Shown here piece after piece: positions 1-11,542 of a DNA stretch of 64,000 nt. Both the position numbers and the translations under genes were made by a program. Where the stretch lies: positions 53,222,207 to 53,286,206 of the forward strand of contig NC_080078.1 in the NCBI RefSeq assembly GCF_949987535.1. Reading direction: 5' to 3'. The notes beneath the pieces are model-generated. The model saw only the letters and a program-made list of their open reading frames with translations, searched no databases and was not told the DNA's origin. The stretch comes from Balaenoptera acutorostrata (taxonomy: Eukaryota; Chordata; Mammalia; Artiodactyla; Balaenopteridae). The number at the start of each line of letters is the position of its first letter. Position 1 is the stretch's first letter.

Positions 1-640
1 CAGTACTTCCTATGAAAATGTGGTCACTACTTTAAGTGGAATTAAGTTTTTCAGTACCAAATCTGTACAAATAGCAAAAGCCGCCATTAATGGAAAAGCA
101 TTGTCCTTGAACTTAATTCAGCAATTTCAAATAGAGCTTTCTGTGATGATGGAAATGTCCTGCTTCTGCTTTGTCCAACATGAAAGCCACGAGCCACCTG
201 TGACCTTTGGTATTTGCTGTCCCATTTACTGAGTTGTAGAGGTTAAGTCACAGCTAACCTTGGTTTAAACTATCCAACAAAGGTAGACACACGAGTCCAT
301 GCACGAGTATTCTTGAATGTTATGATATATTGCAAGGGAAGCAACAGAATCGGCTCAGGTACAGAGAGAGTGGAGGCTGACTGGGGGAGACCATGGGGCC
401 AGGCCGGAAGCTGGGGCAAGGACCAAGATCACCCCTCCATGGGTCAATCAGCAGACCAACAGGCCTCTTTATGATACCTTGAAAATGTGGAGATGTTTAA
501 TGTCCTGACCATGTATAGTAACATGTTCCCTACAGCAGTTGTGAAGATGAATATATGATGTCAGAATATATGTAAACTGTAAAGTGTTATACAAACCTTA
601 GGTAGGTTTTAATCATTACTTTTATCTTGGAGTTTGATGT
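1..640. other. Unrecognised single-copy-like DNA
   Basis: I see no known repeat, splice-flanked frame or RNA gene here. A 70-codon open frame starts near position 20 but has no recognisable domain, no splice context and no similarity I can name, so it is not called. Confidence 0.4.
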
Positions 641-1035
641 TAAAAGATTCCTCACTTGAATTCCTTTAGACTTCTACTTTTATCAATCAGTTTGAAATCT
701 CTTCAAATATCCACTGTGATTTTTCTTTGACTGATGCGTTATTTATAAGTGAGTTATTTATTTGAATTTCCAAATATTTGAAGTTTTTCTAGCTATTTTA
801 TGTTATTAATCTAATTCCATCATGGCCATAGAACACACTCTGTAGGATTTAAATCAGTTGAAATTTATAGAGTTTGTTTTTTGTTTTTTTTTTATGCCCA
901 GAATTTAGTCTATCTCAAGAGATCTATGGCTTGCACTTGAAAAGAATATGCATTTTGCAGTTATTGGGTAAGATGGTTATAAATATCAATTAGGTCAATG
1001 TGGTTGATACAGACTCTTTCATTTTAGAAAAAAAT
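640..1035 (-). mobile_element. LINE-1 ORF2 fragment, antisense
   Basis: The plus strand reads as the reverse complement of an L1 ORF2 interior. It has the familiar antisense run about the bark-like phrase order seen in many mammalian L1s: a 'ccattgtggtc'-like block (here 'ccatcatggccatagaa'), then a 'cttgagaagaatatgcatttt'-like block, then 'attaggtcaatgtggttga'. No open frame survives. It is an old, 5'- and 3'-truncated copy, identified from family knowledge only; the subfamily is not assigned. Confidence 0.65.
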
Positions 1036-2195
1036 TAAATGCCCAATCATTTGGGGAATGGAAATTAAATATGGTAAATTCACATATGAGACTATTTTAT
1101 TCCTAAGTACTCATGAACAGTTTTACCCTGTGGATACTCTCAAACTTGGAAAGTTCTCTTACCAGCTCAACATTGCTCACTGCATTTTCCCTTCGGACAA
1201 ATTTCCTGAGTAGATTAGAATGACTGACAGTATTGATGCCTAATTTTGCACAGGTCACAAGTATTTATCACCAGAACTTCTGAAGCAACAGAGCACTTTA
1301 AGCCTCAGCTTTCCAAGTATTTCCCTAAAGGGCTTTTCAAAGCTAGAATGACCCAGGAATCTGGAAATGGTTACATTTTGCTTTTCTTAATCATTGAATG
1401 CACAATCAATTGTTTCAGCTAATTCCTCTAAAAGAATGAGAAGCTTGAGGGTCTGAGCAGTTTATCTTCTATGGCTACTGTTCAGCTATAAGCAATAGCT
1501 TCCATGGATGCCAGAAAGATGGCCTGATTTTCAAGGTTCAGTATAAATCCAAATATCAGGAAACATTCATTTAAAATCAAATGAAGTTTAATTTGATTGG
1601 TGCATTTGATTAGTCAGGATTTTTAGCTGTAGGCAACAGAAATGAACTCTGGCTGATGTGAGTCAAAAAAATTAGTAATAGTGGGTAGCTCACATAGATT
1701 GGAGGAAGGACAGATAGCTGGGATTTGAAGATGAACAGGAAACAGTGGGAATCCCAGGGCAAGGACAGTTCCACCACACTGCAGTTACAGGGGCCTGAGG
1801 GAACGTAAGGAGCTGCTACGTATCTTTTTGTCTCTGAAAAGTCCGAGGTAGGAGCATCTGAATAACCAAATCTACCACCCAGCCACCAGGTAAAGGAGGG
1901 GAAAATATCCATCTGGATATTTTTGGCTTCTAGAAAGCTCTGCATTAACCAAACCTCCAGCAGGAAGAAATACCTACCAAATAAGAATAGGGCTCAGACA
2001 ACAGCAGGAAAAAAAGAGATAAGTCCCCACTTAATAATCACCTCTTTCTTTGTTATTGAATATATTCACACCAGAAGGAAAAGGGAGGGTTTTTTTTTTT
2101 TTTTGGTTTGGTTTCATATTTTTATTTGTCAAGAGAAATAAATTGCACTTCAATCTCTTGCTTATCTGCACATTGGCCTGGGGAATCAGAATGGG
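1036..2195. other. Mostly unrecognised, repeat-like block at about 1600-1960
   Basis: Positions 1600-1960 have the texture of an old interspersed repeat and hold a 111-codon open frame on the minus strand with no recognisable domain. A poly(T) run sits near 2090-2104. Nothing else is recognised. Confidence 0.3.
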
Positions 2196-2302
2196 GTTTA
2201 ATACTGGATTGCTGTGAACTAGCTGTGTGATCTTAAGTCACATCACTGGTTCCTTGATCCTCAGTTTCCCTTCCTGTAAATGAGGGAATTTGAGTCCATA
2301 AG
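2195..2302 (+). mobile_element. MIR SINE fragment
   Basis: The core order of MIR is visible: 'tagctgtgtgatcttaagtc', then 'cctcagtttcccttcctgta', then 'aatgaggg'. This is the ancient mammalian tRNA-derived SINE in the sense orientation. It is diverged and truncated at both ends. Confidence 0.75.
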
Positions 2303-2639
2303 CCCTACATTATCTATCAAGAAATAAAGTCTCTATCAGCCTGTCTAACAGAACTCCTGTGAGGCTGCTTCTCCACATCTGGTCTGTCCAAACTGGAAGC
2401 CACCAGGCACATGAGATTAGTGAGCACTTGAAGTGTGGCTAGTGTGATTGAAACACTGTATCTTTCATTCTTCTTAATTTTAACCAGTTTAAATGTTAAC
2501 AGCCACATGTGATTAGTGACTACCGTATTAGACAGTTCAACTCTAAATTATTTTCCCTGTAAAAGCAGGTGCCATGTCTATCTTGCTGATTTATTTATTC
2601 TTAAGGCTGAGTGTTTGGCAGGGGCTTTGTTATTTAAAT

Positions 2640-3330
2640 AGGGAGATCAGGCAATAACAAGGTGATATTTGAGTAAAGACTTGCTGAGGCATGGAAGTCA
2701 GCCATACAGATATCTGGCAGGGAATATTCTAGGCAAAGACCCCAAGGTCATGAGCTCATGCCTGGGATGTTCCAGAAAGAGCAAGAGGCCAGTGTGGCTT
2801 AGTTTTGGGAGGGAACAAGTGGAGGGATGATAAGTAAGGAGGTTAAAGGAGTAAAGTGGTATATGAGGGGGTGGGGGAAGTGGTTCCCGTAAGGCCTGGC
2901 AGTTTTTTTAAAGACCGAAGGGAATTATTGGAGGGTTTTGAGCAGAGGACTGTGATATGATCTGATTTATGTTTTCAAAGGATCACTCTGGCTGCCCTGT
3001 TAAGAGTGCCTTGGGCCAAGTACAGAAGTAAGGAGATGCTCTGGTAGGGAGATACCCATGTAGGGAGAAACCCCAATGATCCAAGCAAGAGATGGTGGCA
3101 ACTTGGGCCACAATCATGGTAAAATGGTGTGAATGACCAGATTCTGGTTTTAGAAGTAATGCCAACAGCTTAGCTAATGGATTGGCCATGGGCTGTGAGA
3201 AAAAGAAATGAGGCAAAAAGATGACTGAAATTATTTTGGTCTGGGCAGCTAGACTGGTGGAATGGCTCTTCACTGAACTGGGCAGGATTGGGGATGGGGC
3301 AGGATGGAGAGCAGACCAGGAGTTCCATCT
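2640..3330 (+). repeat. Old dispersed mammalian repeat, family not named
   Basis: The segment contains phrases I recognise from a widely dispersed long ancient repeat: 'catacagatatctggcaggg', 'gccagtgtggctt', 'gatatgatctgattta', 'aaaggatcactctggctgcc' and 'gatgactgaaattattttgg'. I cannot give the RepeatMasker family with confidence. A 198-codon minus-strand open frame at 2983-3579 largely overlaps it and is most likely chance. A second, shorter relative lies at 16618-17200. Confidence 0.5.
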
Positions 3331-5300
3331 GGCATCTGTTAAGTCCCAATCTGGAATGAAGAATGAATGTGCTTCTGAATCTCCAGCTCCAGGGATACAG
3401 ATGTCTGTCATTACAGCAGAAGGTAGGACTGCCCACCTTAGGGGACACAGAGAAGCCTGAAGATCTCCTGCTTTGTCAGGATGTGGCAGTTCTCCCGAGC
3501 CGCCCCCTCCTCCCGAGGCTTCAGCTGTGTGTGTACAGCCCATTTTCCAAAGAGCGAAGCATCCAGCTGGGCCCGCCACTGTTTATTCTGCCTGAAGGAA
3601 GCTGTCTAGACAATGTCTTTCACTCCTTACTAATAGAGTTCTGCCTTTTTTTAAAATTTAATTTTAAGGTGGTGAATAGATTGAATACATTGTGTTTGCT
3701 TCCCAAGGTACTTACATTCCAAGACTAGAAAACATTACACAATTTTAGCACAAAAACGATTTTCAAAATGTGTATATCCTGGGGACAAAACACTGCCTAT
3801 TGTTAAGTCATTTAAAAATAATTCTCCCTTCTTTTACACAAGTTTGTTTAAAACTAGAAAGGTATGATATAGAAAATAAATGCAATTCACTTTAAAATGC
3901 ATAGACACTGGGTTAAAAAAATAATGTAAAGAGTCTCTTTCTTTCCCCCCACCCCCAGAAAAAGCCCTGGAAAGGATTTTCTAGGTTTTGGAGTCTTTCA
4001 TTTAGGAAAGTCTGGGAGCCTGGCATTTGCTGGTTCTTGGGCTGGTGCCAAGAATATAAAATGTTTGTCATGTGATAGGACAGAAGTCCTCTTTGATTTC
4101 CTAGGAGAAAACAAACTCGGAGAAGGTGAAGCCAGCTGAAAGGTAACGTGATAGGAAATCCCCACAGAAGGCCCACAGCTCTGCCAAGCTTTCTCTTGGG
4201 GAAGTCTTTGCAGAACAGGGACTGCATTGTTTTGCCAAGAGGAACTCAGGGCATCTCCCTATTTCCCCGAGTTCCTGGCTGGTGCTCCAGATTCGCTTTT
4301 GGGTCCTAAACATACCCATGTTTCTTGTGTCATGAACAAGGACTCAGGCTGCCCTTTGCTTGTCTCACATCTCTCTGGGTCTCTGGTTGCCTCTAACTTC
4401 AATATCGTTGGGGAAAATTCTGAACTGAAGCTATCTGTGTCCTCTGGTGCCCAGCTCAGGCCCCGTTTTACCATCCTGTACACTCATCCCGGTGGTGAGA
4501 GCTGCTGATAATGACCCACAGCTGCACCCATCTCTGGAGAACTGCCCTTGGCTGATGGGAGCCCCCCTTGCCCGGAGAAGCCTGGCAGGTTAACTCTCCC
4601 ACCCACAAGTGGCCAATGACTATTCAGAGAGCACAAAAGCTCAGTCCCTTTGCCCCACGGGCAAACAACTCTGCGGTGCAATTTATGCTCCAGAGCCTCA
4701 CTAATGAGATTCAGGCTATGCGTCTTGAGACCACATCCTTGTTCAGTGCCCTCCCCTTCTCTAGCCTGCTTCTGGTTCTCTTACAGGTGTCTTCCGAGAA
4801 TACTCCCTGGATAACTTATGTGCAGCCTGGCTCAGGCTCTGCTTCTAAGGAAACTAAGAGAATGCTCTCCTGATTCCAGAGTGAGGAGCATTTGTGATGA
4901 CATCTTACCTTGTGGGGTGGGAGAACACTGCCCTTTTTGTTTTGTCAAGCAAATTCTCTTGGTGTGTAGAATATCACAGAGAGTGACAGAAGACCATTGA
5001 CAACCATCTGTTGTCCCTCCAAGAGAGGCTTCTTGGTATTTGGCGCTCACTTGATTGCCATGGACTTGCTTCAAGGCTGAATTTATAGACAAATGCCACC
5101 TAACTATGGCCACAACATAAAGAGGGCAACATACGTTGCAAAACAAGGTACCAAGCAATCACAAGGATTTCACAGAAGACCATTACTATCTGCAAAATGT
5201 TTGACCTTTAGGAGTGTCCACTGAATCTCTGCATAATATCTTGTTTTTAACAAAGTCGAAAACTGGTCTGGGTGGAGTTCTCCCTTGAAAGCACCCTAAC
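3331..5300. other. Unrecognised DNA with several overlapping short open frames
   Basis: Moderately GC-rich sequence with several open frames of 60-121 codons on both strands. None has a recognisable domain, and none is bounded by a convincing acceptor-donor pair that I could find by eye. Treated as non-coding. Confidence 0.35.
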
Positions 5301-5307
5301 ACCTTAC

Positions 5308-5468
5308 CTTTCAAATGTGATCCACGGACCAACAGCATCAGCATCACCTGGGAGCTTGTTAGAGATGCAGAATCTTGGACCCCACCCCCAGGCCAGCTGA
5401 GCCAGGATCTGCATTGTAAACAAGATTCCGCAGGAGATTCTTATACACATGGAAGTTTGAGAACACTT
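5308..5468 (+). mobile_element. MER5A-like hAT-Charlie element
   Basis: Blocks typical of MER5A appear in order: 'agcatcacctgggagcttgt', 'gatgcagaatcttggacccc', 'gaccccacccccaggcc' and a closing 'gtttgagaacact'. The ends are diverged and no clear 8-bp target duplication is visible. This is a non-autonomous DNA transposon fossil. Confidence 0.75.
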
Positions 5469-5704
5469 GTTCAAAGATATCCTATGGGTGAGTTTTGCAT
5501 GGTGGATAACTGTAAAAATTTGAAGCTATAGTCAGAATCCACAAAAATGAATGATCAAGATGGAATAAAAGCTCATTTAACTACAGGTCATTTCTCCTCT
5601 ACCTTGTACCGCCAAGAAAAGAGCCTAAAACTGGGAGTATTAGTTATCTGGTTTTAAAGTCTACTGGAAGTTTGAGAGCAATTAAGAGGGGGAAAGTGAT
5701 TTTC

Positions 5705-5895
5705 TGGAGCACTGGATCTCCAACTATAATCCTGGACCGGCAGCATATGCATGCCCTACGGACGCGTTAGAAAGGCAGAGCTCCCATCCAGCTCCGCGCA
5801 CTGGATTTAGGAATATGGAGGATGGGGGTCCAGCCTTTGGCAGTTCAACAGGCCCCCCAGGTGATTCTGATGCAAGCTCAAATTTTGCTTCCACT
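5705..5895. mobile_element. Diverged MER5A-like element
   Basis: It opens with 'gcactggatctccaac', similar to the CAGTGGTTCTCAAC terminus of hAT-Charlie elements. It later carries 'ccccccaggtgattctgatg', a MER5A-type block. The interior is more GC-rich than in the neighbouring MER5A copy and the assignment is weaker. Confidence 0.5.
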
Positions 5896-6060
5896 GTCCT
5901 GGAGAAATCAAAGAGCGAAACAGAGGACAACAGAAAATATGGGGGAAAATAAACAAACACAGGTCCTGAGCAGGCAGAGAGAGGTCTTAGGATCATTTAA
6001 GTGTGAACTAAAGGAGTGAGAAGGAGTACGTCAATGAAAAAATTAATCAATAGTCAATCT

Positions 6061-7740
6061 AAGAAAGAAATGAAAATTTTTATTTGAGCCAACATGAGGA
6101 TTATAACCCGGGAGACAGTCTCTCAGAGAGCTCTGAGAACTGTTCCAAAGAGGTAAAGGGGGAGGTCTGTATGTATGTGATTTTGGCAAAGGGATACGTT
6201 CAACCAGGTACTCATCTTGGTAGAAGGTTGCCGTTATGTGCGAGGAACAGATCTCTTAGTTAATGGTTTTAGTGCCTTTCTAAGTATGGGAAGATGAAAG
6301 ACACTGGGTTCATAAAATTTTCTCCTGAAAATATCTAACTATCTGAGGGCCAGTTCTGTCAGTTTTCCCAGAGCACAAAGTGCCTCATCCTAATCTTCAC
6401 CTTGAATTCCTTTCAGGGTGTATTGTAGGTCAGTGACTGCAGTGCTAATGCCTTGATCCTTGTAGAACTGGATGGTGGGCAACATTCTTTATCTGACAAT
6501 CCCTTCCCTTTTGGTTTTAATTTCGACCAAGATTTGGGAGTCATTTCTTGACCGATTTGTCCCGTGGCGCTAAGAATGCTCATTCCCAGGTCAGGCAAGG
6601 ATTTTGTTGATAGGTCACTCAATGTGCTATTGCTGGACTAGGCCCTGTTAACAGTGGCCCAAAGCCTCTGGACCACCTGTCTTATGTCTGTTATGGTCCA
6701 GGAAATCGTTCCCTCTTGTTGCTTCTTCCAATATCTAGAGTTACACTTAGAATCATTGATCTTATAGGAATATATATTTGGTCAAGTTGCCTAATCATCA
6801 TTAATTTTATCTGAGGCTCAGTCACACATTTGGTAATGCAAGAAACAATAGGCAGAATACAAATAACATAGCAAGTATCATTAATAAGGTCATAAGTCAG
6901 TATCAAAGCTAAAAACTTCCATTAGGTGCAACCCAGCATCTCCCCAGGTCATCTAGCCTGTCTGTTCTGCACCAATCACTATCTTTAAGGGAAATGATAA
7001 ATTGGCATTGTACATAAAGTTCACCAAAGATGTCTGCATGCACAAGGTGAGTGGTGAATCATTGTGAACATTTACAGGATTCAGAAAGGAATGCTATCTT
7101 TTAAGGAGGTAAGTGGCTGGCTCCAGAAAAAGAAAAATTGATCTTCATGGTTGAGCAGGTATTTCTGTCATTGGGGAAGTCTGGTTAATGCATAACACAG
7201 ATGCACAATGCACACTAGAGGGAAGGGAGGAGGTCCAAATGGGCAGAGAAAAAAAATGATGCTTAAATTTTTCTTGTCTTGCCTTAAAATATGAATTTCA
7301 TTTCATCAGGTAGACTTCAGTAAGAGGTGCCAGTGTTAATAAAGATACAGAATCATTAAACAATTGCATGGCTGGGGCATAAATTATGGTAGAGAAGATA
7401 CTAGAAAGACAGTAAAGGGGTCATTGTAGGATATATCAGGAGTTCAGCCTTTTTACTTCCAAGTAATACGGAGCCACTGAGACTCTGAGAGGTAGAGTAA
7501 CATCATTAAAAAAGAAAAAAAAACGTTTTGTAGTTGAAAGGGAGAGGATTCCATTATCTAAAGATTTAGTTTACCCAGTGATGCAGAATGAATGAGGCAA
7601 TTTTATATTCAGTTAAATCACGAATATTGCCCCTAGGATAACCCGGAAGTCACTGACACAAATTTCTAAGGTAACAGGATCTGGTTGGACGAGGTATGGG
7701 GTGCCTGGGACTTTATTTTGAGACAGTAATCTTTGCAGAA
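6061..7740. other. Unassigned, possibly LTR-derived block
   Basis: The texture (polypurine and polypyrimidine phrases, 'ataacccgggagacagtctc', 'cattctttatctgacaatcc') suggests a mid-age retroelement fragment, perhaps LTR-derived, in antisense. No retroviral protein motif is readable in any frame I examined, so the call stays open. A repeat-library search would settle it. Confidence 0.3.
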
Positions 7741-8183
7741 AATGGAAATGGTCATGTGTCTATTTCCGGGTACCTTTCCCTGTTACATAAAGATAACTAC
7801 ATCTTTCTTCAAAACACTCTTCAATTTTGTTCTAATGGTATTTCCACAAAGTAAAATTTGCTTTCCCACTTTCCCTTCACACCTTTGTGTTTCTACCCAT
7901 GATTTTATTATTTGTTATAATACTGAATAAGAAAATGAAACCACAATTTTAATATGCATACAAACCACAGTGGAATTCAGCCCATGAAACACACTTACAG
8001 GTCAGGATTTTCTTTTACTTTCTTGAATTTTTCTCATTTCTTTTTAATGAGTTAGTTATGTAGACTGACACAACAGCACACACCAATGTTGCTCTGCCTA
8101 GCAGATTGCTGGGCAGAAATACTAGAATAAGATGCCCAAAACATCCTTCAGGATGCAGAAACACAGTGGATACATTAAAATAT
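7741..8183. other. Unrecognised AT-rich DNA
   Basis: No repeat family or gene recognised. Short open frames on both strands lack any supporting signal. Confidence 0.35.
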
Positions 8184-8217
8184 ATAATTCTATGAGCTGC
8201 ACTGCTCATAGAATTAT
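8184..8217. repeat. Perfect 14-bp inverted repeat with 6-nt loop
   Basis: Left arm 8184-8197 (ATAATTCTATGAGC) and right arm 8204-8217 (GCTCATAGAATTAT) are exact reverse complements. The loop is TGCACT. The hairpin is followed 11 nt later by a second inverted repeat. It is too short for an ordinary miRNA precursor, and no known repeat family is recognised around it. Confidence 0.9.
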
Positions 8218-8228
8218 TCAGTAGTTGC

Positions 8229-8264
8229 ACTGCTTGGTGCTTTATGATTAAATTATCAAGCAGT
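8229..8264. repeat. 8-bp inverted repeat with 20-nt loop
   Basis: Arms ACTGCTTG (8229-8236) and CAAGCAGT (8257-8264) are exact reverse complements. It lies just downstream of the stronger hairpin, whose loop shares TGCACT with the TTGCACTG leading into this one. Confidence 0.8.
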
Positions 8265-9170
8265 AAAAAAACCTAGAGGATGTCTTAGTGGCTTTAAGAA
8301 GTTAAGGGATCTCCTTTAAACCCCAGTGTCATAGGGAATAACGTTATTTTAAGACGGTCATGCTAATTTGAGGTAGACGGCAGCCAGACTAAATGAATCC
8401 CCACACTGCATGGGTGGGAGAGCGTACTTTTACACCTATTGGGGTTTCTGAGAGAGATTTCAGTCCTGATGACTAGCACGGTCTCAGACTCATCTTAGTT
8501 TTCACCGGTACAAGTTTTATCGCAACAGAAAAGAAAGATGCAGTTGCTTTTGATGGCCTTTGCTAAAACTTTAAAAAACATTCTTTAAAAATTCACAAAA
8601 TGTTCTCAGTAGTTTCACTATCAATGTGGTCTTTTGTTGATTGCAAAATAGAACGCCCACTTGTATAACTGAAACAAATTAAAAACACATTGCTGGAATT
8701 TTTTTAGTGGTTGTATATGGCCATTCAGGGATAAACAAAATTGTGCCTTTTGAACAAGATTACACAGAAACATGATGGATGTTCGTTTCATAATGTAAAA
8801 AAGAATATTTATATGAGTTATGTTGGGGCAGAATATATAGATATCCCTACAAAGGTATATGGGTGTGTATATATAATTACATATATATATATCACCTGGG
8901 TTTGGCCTCAGGCGTTGACATGGTGTTAAAATTCCCAAAGATTTTAAATAATTAACTCATGGGCATAAACACACATCTAACACACACACAGATGTGAAAT
9001 ATCACATCTTAAAGTGTTGTATTCTAGAAATAAGGAGGAAAAAAGGAATAACCATTTCATAATCTTTATTATTCCAACATCACTCCAAAACAAGAGGGTA
9101 GTAGTTGTTAACTTTATTGAATCCAATTTAAAGTAATGGGCACATATATTCAAAATATTTTTTAAAATTT
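8265..9170. other. Unrecognised AT-rich DNA with short TA tracts
   Basis: Short (TA) and (AC) runs occur near 8865-8892 and 8978-8990. No gene or confident repeat family is visible. Confidence 0.35.
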
Positions 9171-9173
9171 AAC

Positions 9174-9194
9174 TTTTTTTTTTTTTTTTTTTTG
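9174..9194. repeat. Poly(T) run
   Basis: About 21 T residues directly precede the L2 block. It could be the tail of an otherwise unrecognised minus-strand insertion or a simple homopolymer. Confidence 0.8.
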
Positions 9195-9224
9195 TACTGG
9201 AAGAGAAGTGCCTGATTCTTATGC

Positions 9225-9585
9225 TGCCCTCTTTAACTGGACTCTTTTACTCCTCTGAAACCTGCAAACCCTCAGCTTCTCCTCCATAAGTTAAAGTCTT
9301 GTCTTCCCAGGATCTCTGATTGGAGGTCACCTCCTTCAGAATGTCTTTCCTGATTTCCTTCCTCCGGAACATCTGAACCAGGAGCTTCTCCTTTATACTC
9401 CCATGATACATGCCTTCTTAGTACTTACGACCCTGTATTTAAATCCTCAGTTTATCTGTCTGTCCTCCCTGGAAGACTGAGTCCCTCTGAGAGTTGGAAG
9501 GAAGTCTTATTTAGTCTGGTGTCCTCAGGGTCCCTCACAGTTACTAAATAAGGATTGAATTTTTGAATGAATAAATTCCTTTATT
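9225..9585 (+). mobile_element. LINE-2 (L2) 3' fragment
   Basis: The L2 3'-end order is visible: 'ggaggtcacctccttcagaa' then 'tgtctttcctgatttccttc', the 'ctgtctgtcctccctggaag' block, and the closing 'ttactaaataaggattgaat' / 'tgaatgaataaa' tail. It is a sense-orientation, strongly 5'-truncated ancient LINE. Confidence 0.75.
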
Positions 9586-9737
9586 ATTAGGAGGTTCCAT
9601 TTGGACTTTTTATACTCTGGTCATTTTGTTCAGACATAATCTACCGAATAATCTACCACATGTGGCAGTTCATGGTGTTTGATTCATCTGTTTCATGGAT
9701 TTACAATGCAAGTTTTGCCAACACACCTACAGCGATT

Positions 9738-9965
9738 AAGAGGACAAACTGTGGAGCCGCAATGCTAGGGTTTAAACCACAGTTCTGTGAGAACTTGGAA
9801 AATTTACTCATGCCCTTCATATCTCACTGCTGAGGATTTAATTAATCAATAGAGGGTTGTTCTGAGGATTTAATTAATTTATATGTGTGCAGCAATTAGA
9901 ACTGTGTCTGGCACAGAGTAAGTGCTGCGTAAGTGTATGTTGTTATCTTTACTATTATTATTATT
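9738..9965 (+). mobile_element. MIR SINE with an internal 17-bp duplication
   Basis: Begins 'agaggacaaactgtggagcc', passes through 'gggttgttctgaggatttaa' and ends 'gtgtctggcacagagtaagt', which is the MIR order in sense. A 17-bp stretch (CTGAGGATTTAATTAAT) is present twice, at 9830-9846 and 9862-9878, replacing part of the usual 'cctcagtttcc' section. Confidence 0.75.
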
Positions 9966-11186
9966 TGTAAAACAACTCAGTGGCTAATAAGACAGTTGAA
10001 TATATTTTGACAAACTAGTTCTCTAAATATATACATTTATTTTCTTTACCCTTTTTATTCTGTTTCAGCTGGGATGTAAAAATACAGACTCTGGAATCAA
10101 ATTTATGATCTTATTTACAGTTCCTACCTTTCAAGGGCATTTTTCCCTTAATTTTCTGCAACCATAAAATCTAAGCCCTCCCTTGTAATCTCCTTTGTAC
10201 TGAAAAGACTCTTGTGCTTTGAGACAATTTGAGATTCAAACTTGACACGGGTTCCACTGTCATTTTCTTGAGCTGGAGTACTGTAGGGTTTGAAGAAAGA
10301 GGACCTACCATGTGTCAAATCCTCAGATGAATACAGTATATGTCTCCTCTGAGTCCGGTGTTGGACAATGAGGCTTGTTATCATGATGGATAAAGTACCA
10401 ATAGAATACTTTGCATGTTAAGTTGTGCCTGTCCGATGCATGCTGTCCTGCATAAGGCATTTTCCTGCACTCTCTTTGACTTGATATTCATATGAGGTGT
10501 CAGTCAGATGGTTCAAACATCAAAAGTATCCATCTCTTAAATGTCCCTATATATTCCTATCCCGAAAAACTTAGATACCTCAGTAACATTGTATTTAAAC
10601 TTTTATTCCCCTTTACATATCACTCATTGACAAGCACTCAGAAAACTGTCTCCTGACACAGCAGCACATAAAACCACCTCTCCTGTATCCTGTCATAGAT
10701 AAAACATGGCTCCTGCCATGAGGAACATGCCATATGTCCATGTGTAATGCCTATAAAATGACTGCACAAACATCCACCATCCTAAAGCTCTCATCCCAGG
10801 GTATCAACATTTATCTACTCCCTGCAGAGAAGCCATTGTTCCCACTTGGTACACTAAGAAGTAAGAAAGGGGCAGCAAGATAGGGAGACAAGATTCTTTT
10901 TTTCAAAGTCACAGAAAGAATTAGAGGGAAAGAAAGGTCGAGAGAAGGGCACTCCTGGAGCTTCCCTTTGTTGAGTCACTTCCTTTGTTCATCTACTTTG
11001 TCAGTTTTCAATAGTAGTATTGTTTCTTTGTCTACAAGAGGAATAAAACTGGAGCGAAAAAGTAAGAAACAAACCTTGAACATTGAGAAGAATAACTTAA
11101 AAACTGATTTCACTTAGAGATATGAAGCTATAAGCTTACCAAATATCTAGGTATAGCCCCAGGGTTAAAACACTAAATGCACATTC
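9966..11186. other. Unrecognised DNA
   Basis: No repeat family or gene recognised. A 78-codon minus-strand open frame near 10148-10384 has no supporting motif. Confidence 0.35.
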
Positions 11187-11542
11187 AAGAGTTGCACCAT
11201 TGGGACTTCCCTGGTGGTGCAGAGGTTAAGAATCCGCCTGCCAATGCAGGGGACACTGGTTCGAGCCCTGGTCTGGGACGATCCCACATGCCATGGAGCA
11301 GCTAAGCCCATGAGCCACAACTACTGAGCCCGCATGCCACAAATACTGAAGCCCGCATGCCTAGAGCCTGTGCTCCGCAACAGGAGAAGCTACCACAACG
11401 AGAAGCCTGCACACCGCAATGAAGAGTAGCCCCTGCTCGCCACAACTAGAGAAAGCCCGCGTGCAGCAACGAAGACCCAAAGCAACCAAAAATAAATAAA
11501 TAAATAAATTTATAAAAAGAAAAAAAAAAGAGTTGCACCATT
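11187..11542 (+). mobile_element. CHR-type tRNA-derived SINE with 15-bp target-site duplication
   Basis: The element body runs 11202-11527. It starts 'gggacttccctggtggtgca', has a Pol III A-box-like region followed by an intact B-box (GGTTCGAGCCC), and ends in repeated AAATAAAT and an A-rich tail. The flanks carry the identical 15-bp duplication AAGAGTTGCACCATT at 11187-11201 and 11528-11542. The CHR family is established in cetaceans, hippos and ruminants. The perfect duplication suggests a fairly recent insertion. Confidence 0.95.

Noticed and set aside
2983..3579. 198-codon minus-strand open frame with a Gly-rich stretch
   Set aside because: Most of it is antisense to an old dispersed repeat, and the Gly run comes from a short GC-rich low-complexity patch.
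8184..8217. miRNA precursor
   Set aside because: The stem is only 14 bp with a 6-nt loop, shorter than a usual Dicer substrate.
11202..11275. tRNA gene, suggested by an intact B-box
   Set aside because: The sequence is the tRNA-derived head of a CHR SINE, with a SINE body, an A-rich tail and target-site duplication.
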